This document shows, one piece after another, positions 5,384-9,303 of a DNA stretch of 9,303 bases (the stretch's first letter is position 1; every line of letters starts with the position of its first letter). The stretch spans positions 1 to 9,303 of the forward strand of contig JASHPP010000185.1 of assembly GCA_030038035.1 (NCBI GenBank), given 5' to 3'. Source of the stretch: Trebonia sp. GTDB taxonomy: Bacteria; Actinomycetota; Actinomycetes; Streptosporangiales; Streptosporangiaceae. The translations under genes and the position numbers were made by a program. A model generated the notes under the pieces. The model did no database searches and had not been told where the DNA came from. It was given only the letters and a program-made list of their open reading frames with translations.

Positions 5384-6163
5384 ATGTCAGCAGGCACGGC
5401 AAAGGTCCGGCGGAGCGACTTTTACAACGATCCGGCTTTCAACTACGCCGAATTCTGGGTCGGCCGCGACTACGAGCACCAGGCCGAAGTCATCGCCTTG
5501 CGGCGGCTGCTGCGCGGGCACAGGTTTTCCCACGCGGTCGACATCGGCGGCGGCTACGGCCGGCTGAGCGCGATCCTGAGTGAATTTGCCGACCGGGTCA
5601 CCCTCGCCGACCCGAGCAGGCAGCAACTCGACCTTTCTGCGCAGATTTTTCCCGGCTCGCGTTTCGAGCGGCTGCTCGCGGACGCCATGCACCTGCAATT
5701 CCCCGATCACAGCGTCGACCTGGCCACGCTGATCCGGGTCTTGCATCACCTGCCCGATCCCGAGCCCGAGTTCGCCGAGCTTTCCCGGATACTGCGGCCG
5801 GACGGCTACGCGGTCATCGAGGTCGCCAACTCCGTGCACATGGGCCGCCGCGTGGACGGCTTCCTGCACGGCCGGCGCGCCTCACGGGCACCGGTCGACA
5901 TCCGTTCGGACGACTCCAGGCGGCGCGGCACCGCCCCGTACGTCAACCACCACCCGCGCACGGTCACCAGCCAGCTCGCGGCCGTCGGCCTGCGGGTCCA
6001 CCAGGTGCTTTCCGTCTCCAACCTGCGGCACCCGCTCGCCAAGGCGGCACTTCCGCAGTCCGCCTTGCTCGCGGTCGAGAAGGTGGCACAGCGGCCGCTA
6101 GGCAGGCTGTACTTCGGGCCAAGCGTGTTCTTCCTGCTGCGCAAGACCGCCGTCTCGCCATAG
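5384..6163 (+). CDS. Class I SAM-dependent methyltransferase
   Basis: Protein of 259 residues transferring a methyl group from S-adenosylmethionine to an unknown acceptor. Motif I is AVDIGGGYGRLSA (51-63), which binds the SAM methionine part. The acidic ribose-binding residue is Asp76 (VTLADPS), LLADAMHLQF (97-106) follows, and LIRVLHHLPDP (116-126) leads to ILRPDGYAVIEV, as in the Methyltransf_11 group. The C-terminal ~110 residues (VHMGRRVDGFLHG onward) probably form the acceptor-binding part; the YVNHHPRT stretch is characteristic, but I cannot tie it to a substrate. The frame is open back to 5207, but ATG at 5384 is preferred: it has GGGGG at 5375-5379, lies downstream of a good promoter, and the extra 59 codons would be encoded by the palindromic array. 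It is divergent from the dioxygenase, possibly co-regulated with it. Confidence 0.88.
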   Translation: MSAGTAKVRRSDFYNDPAFNYAEFWVGRDYEHQAEVIALRRLLRGHRFSHAVDIGGGYGRLSAILSEFADRVTLADPSRQQLDLSAQIFPGSRFERLLADAMHLQFPDHSVDLATLIRVLHHLPDPEPEFAELSRILRPDGYAVIEVANSVHMGRRVDGFLHGRRASRAPVDIRSDDSRRRGTAPYVNHHPRTVTSQLAAVGLRVHQVLSVSNLRHPLAKAALPQSALLAVEKVAQRPLGRLYFGPSVFFLLRKTAVSP

Positions 6164-6164
6164 C

Positions 6165-6189
6165 CTTGCCCGCCGGGACCGCGGGCAGG
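6165..6189 (+). terminator. Hairpin terminator after the methyltransferase gene
   Basis: Beginning two bases after the stop, a 9-bp stem (TGCCCGC with GCGGGCA, extended by a wobble and a C-G pair) closes a 7-nt loop. There is no U-tract. Position and stability suit an actinomycete-type intrinsic terminator. Its end abuts the -35 of the next gene. Confidence 0.55.
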
Positions 6190-6190
6190 C

Positions 6191-6220
6191 TTGACTCAAG
6201 GGCGCCGGCCAGCATATAGC
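6191..6220 (+). promoter_or_regulatory. Predicted promoter giving a leaderless acyl-CoA synthetase mRNA
   Basis: TTGACT (6191-6196) and TATAGC (6215-6220) are separated by 18 bp, the same -35 and spacing as the methyltransferase promoter. The GTG start lies eight bases after the -10, where transcription would be expected to begin. No Shine-Dalgarno is present between them. Confidence 0.65.
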
Positions 6221-6227
6221 TCATCGG

Positions 6228-7865
6228 GTGGACGCTTCCTTCGGCACGGTCTGGGAAGCTGTCGCCGGCACCCTGCGGGACGCGGTCGCGATCTCCGAGC
6301 CCGGGCGGGACTACACGTACGCCGAATTCGAGGAACGCGCCGCGCGGCTGGCCTCCGCCCTGGCGGACGCGGGAGTCGGGCCCGGCGACAAGGTGGCCTG
6401 CTACCTGTACAACGGGGCGGCCTATCTGGAGACGGTGTTCGCCGCGTTCAAGATCGGCGCGGTGCCCGTCAACGCCAACTACCGGTACACAAGCGACGAG
6501 CTTTCGGCCCTGCTCGCGGACGCCGACACGGCGGCCCTGGTCTTCAGCGGGGAACTGACCGCCAACGTCACGCATGCCGCCGCCAACCTGCCCGGGCTGC
6601 GCCTGCTCGTCCGCGCAGGGCCCGCACCGGCAGGCACGCCCGGGGCGCCAGGCCCGGAGCTGCCCGGGCTCGAGGACGTGATCGCCGCGGCCAGCCCCCG
6701 GCCTGCCGAGCCCCGCCCTGGTTCTGACCAGCTGTTCATGTACACGGGCGGCACGACAGGCCGGCCCAAGGGCGTGATGTGGCGGCTGGCCGAACTGATG
6801 GGCTCGATGTCGCCCGCCCTCTACCGGCGGCTGGGAGTGCCTGAGCCGCCCGCCACGCCCCGCGAAGCGGCCCTGATCGCCGCGAGCCTGCGGGCCGCGG
6901 GCCGGGCGCCTGTGGTGCTGCCTGTCGTCCCGCTCATGCACGCGACCGGGCTGTTCAACGCGATGGGCACGCTGCTGGCCGGCGGCCGCGTCGTCACCAC
7001 CCGCCCCGGCCCGCTCGACGCGCGGCATGTCTGGGAAACGGTCGCCCGCCAGCGCGTCCGCACGCTCGTGGTGGCAGGCAACGCGGTGTGCCAGCCGCTG
7101 ACTGACGAGCTGATAGCAGCCGAGCAGGCCGGGCGGCCGCATGATCTCGGCGCGCTGAACTCCGTCATCAGCTCGGGAACCGCGTTCAGCGACCGGCTGA
7201 AGCGCGCCCTGCACGAACGGGCCAGCGTCACGATCACCGATGCCCTCGCCTCGAGCGAAGGAGGCCCGTTCGCCCTGGCCGTCACCTCGTCGGTCGATGA
7301 CCTGCCTGCCAGGTTCTTCCCCGTGCCCGCCGCGCGGGTCTTCACGCTTGACGGCGAGCCGGTTCCCCCCGGCAGCGGCGCGGTCGGCGTCCTCGCGTTC
7401 AGCGGGCCGATACCGCTCGGCTACTACAAGGACGGCGCTAAGACCACGGCCACGTTCAGGACCTTCGACGGGGTCCGCTACTCCATGCCGGGCGATCTGG
7501 TCGAGGTGGAGCCAGACGGCGCCATCCGGTTTCTCGGCCGGGGGTCGGGCGTCATCAACACGGGCGGTGAGAAGGTCCACCCGCAAGAGGTCGAGGACGT
7601 CCTGCTCGCGCACCCCGAGGTCACCGACGCCGCGGTCGTCGGCGTCCCCGACGAGACATGGGGCGAACGCGTGGTGGCCGTGGTGGCCACCGCGAGCGGC
7701 ACGCTGACCAGCGAGGAACTGCAAAAGGCGGTCAGGCGCACGCTGGCCGGGTACAAGGTGCCGCGCGCGATCGTGCTGCTTCCCCGGCTGCCCAGGACAC
7801 CCACGGGCAAGCTCGAGGCCGCCGAGGTGAAGCGCATCGCCCGCGGCAGTCCTGCCGCGCCGTAG
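6228..7865 (+). CDS. Acyl-CoA synthetase (AMP-forming, FadD19-like)
   Basis: Activates a carboxylic acid to its acyl-CoA through an acyl-adenylate, using ATP and CoA. The P-loop MYTGGTTGRPKGVMW is at 171-185, and its form with the trailing MW is that of actinobacterial FadD19/FadD3-type ligases, several of which act on sterol side chains or ring remnants. The A5 region is TDALASSEGG (337-346), the adenylation Asp is Asp423 (PGDLVEV), the hinge region is LGRGSGVINTGGEKVHPQEVE, and the catalytic Lys528 is in PRTPTGKLEA. Length (545 aa) is that of the family and it looks intact. The GTG at 6228 lacks a ribosome-binding site but sits eight bases after a good -10, so the mRNA is probably leaderless. 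Its stop codon abuts that of the convergent LLM gene with no gap. Lipid or sterol-like substrates are an inference; fatty acids are equally possible. Confidence 0.93.
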   Translation: MDASFGTVWEAVAGTLRDAVAISEPGRDYTYAEFEERAARLASALADAGVGPGDKVACYLYNGAAYLETVFAAFKIGAVPVNANYRYTSDELSALLADADTAALVFSGELTANVTHAAANLPGLRLLVRAGPAPAGTPGAPGPELPGLEDVIAAASPRPAEPRPGSDQLFMYTGGTTGRPKGVMWRLAELMGSMSPALYRRLGVPEPPATPREAALIAASLRAAGRAPVVLPVVPLMHATGLFNAMGTLLAGGRVVTTRPGPLDARHVWETVARQRVRTLVVAGNAVCQPLTDELIAAEQAGRPHDLGALNSVISSGTAFSDRLKRALHERASVTITDALASSEGGPFALAVTSSVDDLPARFFPVPAARVFTLDGEPVPPGSGAVGVLAFSGPIPLGYYKDGAKTTATFRTFDGVRYSMPGDLVEVEPDGAIRFLGRGSGVINTGGEKVHPQEVEDVLLAHPEVTDAAVVGVPDETWGERVVAVVATASGTLTSEELQKAVRRTLAGYKVPRAIVLLPRLPRTPTGKLEAAEVKRIARGSPAAP

Positions 7866-8732
7866 TCACGTCACGTCAGGGAACACCTCGGCGAGCACCG
7901 CGCCGATCGCCGGGATCCTGCCCGGGTCCTCCGGCCCGACCACGATCAGGCCGTCGGCGCCGGCCGCCGCGCTGCCGCGCGCCCCCGCCGCGAACTCGGC
8001 CAGGTCGTCGGTGCGGAACACGAACACGGTCTTGGTGATCTCGGCCGGGTCGCGCCCGGCCCGCTCGCAGTGCCGCTCGAGCACGTCGAACTTGTGCCGC
8101 ACGATCGCGGGGTCGCCGCCGAACACGTTGCAGGCGTCCCCGTACCGCGCCGCGATGTCGAGCGTGCGGCGCTCCCCGCCCCCGGCGACCAGCACGGGGA
8201 TCGTCCCGGCGACCGGCCGCGGCGAGTTCGGCGCGTCGCGGACGGCGTAAAAGCTGCCGTCGAAAGTCGCGCGCGGCCCGCGCAGCAGCGCGCGGCAGAC
8301 CGCGAGCTCCTCGTCAAGCCGGTCCATCCGCTCGCCGGTGCCGGGAAAGGCGAGCCCGTACGCCGCGTGCTCGGCGGCGTCCCACCCGGCGCCGACGCCG
8401 AGCACGGCCCGGCCGTGCGAGAGCACGTCGACGCTGGTCACGCACTTGGCGAGCAGCGCGGGGCTGCGCAGCGTGACCGGGCTGACCAGCGCGAGCAGCC
8501 GGGGCGATGAGGTCCGCATCGCGAGCGCCCCGAGCAGGGTGTACGCCTCGAACATGGGGGAGTCAGGCCCGCCGCCCACCTGGTTCTGCTGCAGGTGGTC
8601 CGGCACCGAGATCGCGTCGAACCCGGACGCCTCCGCGATCTCGACGGCCTTGGCCAGCCGGTCGAACACCGCCGGCCCGTCGTCGACGCTCCCGTAGGAG
8701 CCGAAGTGAATGCCACGCCTGAACAAGGCCAT
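7866..8732 (-). CDS. LLM-class F420-dependent oxidoreductase
   Basis: Luciferase-like TIM-barrel enzyme, probably using coenzyme F420 for hydride transfer; FMN use cannot be excluded from sequence. Numbered from ATG at 8732 (288 aa), family features are GFDAISVPDHL (37-47), the TLLGALAMRTSSPRL block (65-79), VTLRSPALLAKCVTSVDVLS (86-105), the highly typical GRAVLGVGAGW (107-117), the IPVLVAGGGERR loop (178-189) and the ARYGDACNVFG segment. The frame extends 11 codons upstream to 8765, but ATG at 8732 has AGGAG (plus 8740-8744) seven bases upstream and begins the conserved fold, so it is preferred. It is divergent from the medium-chain reductase across an operator-like inverted repeat, and convergent with the acyl-CoA synthetase, its stop immediately following that gene's stop. 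Substrate unknown. Confidence 0.92.
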   Translation of the reverse strand: MALFRRGIHFGSYGSVDDGPAVFDRLAKAVEIAEASGFDAISVPDHLQQNQVGGGPDSPMFEAYTLLGALAMRTSSPRLLALVSPVTLRSPALLAKCVTSVDVLSHGRAVLGVGAGWDAAEHAAYGLAFPGTGERMDRLDEELAVCRALLRGPRATFDGSFYAVRDAPNSPRPVAGTIPVLVAGGGERRTLDIAARYGDACNVFGGDPAIVRHKFDVLERHCERAGRDPAEITKTVFVFRTDDLAEFAAGARGSAAAGADGLIVVGPEDPGRIPAIGAVLAEVFPDVT

Positions 8733-8766
8733 CGGAGGTCTCCTTCGCCGCGCGAGAGGCGCCACT

Positions 8767-8804
8767 GTCCGTTCGGACTATTAAATTCATTATTTTCCCG
8801 AACG
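8767..8804. promoter_or_regulatory. Operator-like inverted repeat with AT-rich centre
   Basis: CGTTCGG (8770-8776) and CCGAACG (8798-8804) are perfect reverse complements on either side of 21 bp that are strikingly AT-rich for this genome. The left arm is also part of a local palindrome, GTCCG-TT-CGGAC (8767-8778). It lies in the 133-bp gap between the LLM and reductase genes, so it probably holds divergent -10 regions flanked by repressor or activator half-sites. No clear -35/-10 pair can be assigned to either gene. Confidence 0.5.
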
Positions 8805-8821
8805 AACCCTTCCGTCTCTCA

Positions 8822-8846
8822 CCGGCCCCGTTGTCTGCGGGGCCGG
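8822..8846. promoter_or_regulatory. Strong hairpin in the leader of the reductase gene
   Basis: CCGGCCCCG (8822-8830) and CGGGGCCGG (8838-8846) form a perfect 9-bp stem with a 7-nt loop, ending 19 bases before the ATG. It could be a leader RNA structure, an operator, or a barrier to divergent transcription. Confidence 0.45.
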
Positions 8847-8865
8847 GGCAGGGCAGGCTTGGGGC

Positions 8866-9303
8866 ATGACAACGATGCGCGCGATCCGCCAGGAGGTCCT
8901 CGGCGGTCCTGAGGTACTGCACGACGTCGAGGTGGCGCGGCCGGAACCCGGCCTCAGCCAGATCCTGGTGCGGGTGCACGCGGCGGGGCTCAACCCGACC
9001 GACTGGAAGCACCGGGCACACAGCGTCTTCCTCGGCCCGCCGCCGTTCACGCTCGGCTGGGACGTGTCCGGGGTGGTGGAAGCGACCGGGTACGGCGTCA
9101 CGATCGTCAAGCCGGGCGACGAGGTGTTCGGCATGCTGCCCTACCCGCACGGCGTGGGCTCGCACGCCGAATACGTCACCGGTCCCGCCCGCGCGTTCGC
9201 CCTCAAGCCCGCCAGCCTCGACCACGTGCAGGCCGGGGCGCTGCCGCTCGCCGGCCTCACCGCGTGGCAGGCGCTGGCCGACACCGCGCACGTGTCGGCC
9301 GGG
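8866..9303 (+). CDS. Medium-chain reductase, quinone oxidoreductase-like (3' truncated by window)
   Basis: The N-terminal 146 residues of a zinc-independent medium-chain dehydrogenase/reductase, expected to use NADPH on quinones or enones. Visible features are AIRQEVLGGPEVL near the start, VRVHAAGLNPTDWKHR (35-50), FTLGWDVSGVVEATG (61-75), the KPGDEVFGM turn (82-90), SHAEYV (99-104) and LPLAGLTAWQAL (126-137), which leads into the nucleotide-binding domain lying beyond the window. The GHE-type catalytic zinc ligands of alcohol dehydrogenases are absent. The start is ATG at 8866 with GCAGG (8853-8857) eight bases upstream, or ATG at 8875, three codons on, where homologues often begin. It is divergent from the LLM oxidoreductase, so shared control through the intervening inverted repeat is likely. 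The frame is open to the window edge. Confidence 0.88.
   Translation, partial: MTTMRAIRQEVLGGPEVLHDVEVARPEPGLSQILVRVHAAGLNPTDWKHRAHSVFLGPPPFTLGWDVSGVVEATGYGVTIVKPGDEVFGMLPYPHGVGSHAEYVTGPARAFALKPASLDHVQAGALPLAGLTAWQALADTAHVSAG

Noticed and set aside
5964..7724. Long minus-strand open frame of 586 codons opposite the methyltransferase and acyl-CoA synthetase
   Set aside because: It is Arg/Gly/Ala/His-rich with no domain, and lies opposite two well-supported genes; a typical antisense shadow in high-GC DNA.
8733..8765. Eleven-codon N-terminal extension of the LLM oxidoreductase
   Set aside because: MAPLARRRRPP is not part of the fold, and the strong AGGAG lies within it, placed correctly for the ATG at 8732.
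8563..9291. Minus-strand open frame of 242 codons opposite the reductase and the intergenic operator
   Set aside because: Lies opposite a clearly recognisable medium-chain reductase and runs into the LLM gene in the wrong frame; no domain seen.

Overview
The window is very GC-rich with strong third-position G/C bias, and it carries a bacterial 20S proteasome beta subunit and an F420-type luciferase-like oxidoreductase. Together these point to a high-GC actinomycete. The genus cannot be read from the sequence. No rRNA, tRNA, CRISPR array, integrase or transposase was seen.

Layout. (1) Positions 5-2494 hold a sensor histidine kinase, a convergent overlapping five-helix membrane protein, and a divergent aldo/keto reductase. 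(2) Positions 2495-4370 look like an accessory patch. A 31-bp tandem hairpin repeat and a nested inverted-repeat element precede a full-length proteasome beta subunit gene (prcB-like). That gene has its propeptide, Thr nucleophile, Asp17 and Lys33, but no alpha-subunit gene follows it. An 89-bp tandem duplication comes next instead, and it runs into the 3' end of a small DUF7455-like gene on the minus strand. (3) Positions 4437-6163 hold a putative 2OG-Fe(II) dioxygenase (minus) and a class I SAM methyltransferase (plus), transcribed divergently. Between them is a regular array of AATT-centred boxes about 18-19 bp apart, containing a perfect 46-bp palindrome and flanked by good divergent promoters. 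(4) Positions 6191-9303 hold an acyl-CoA synthetase whose transcript is probably leaderless, an F420-dependent LLM oxidoreductase whose stop codon abuts it convergently, and a divergent medium-chain (quinone oxidoreductase-like) reductase cut by the window end. An AT-rich operator-like inverted repeat lies between the last two.

How the genes relate. No single long operon is visible; most genes are in divergent or convergent pairs. The synthetase, F420 oxidoreductase, reductases and methyltransferase suggest lipid, terpenoid or secondary metabolism, but no pathway can be assigned. The least ordinary parts are the orphan-looking proteasome beta gene set between two unrelated repeat families, and the AATT-box array between the dioxygenase and methyltransferase genes.
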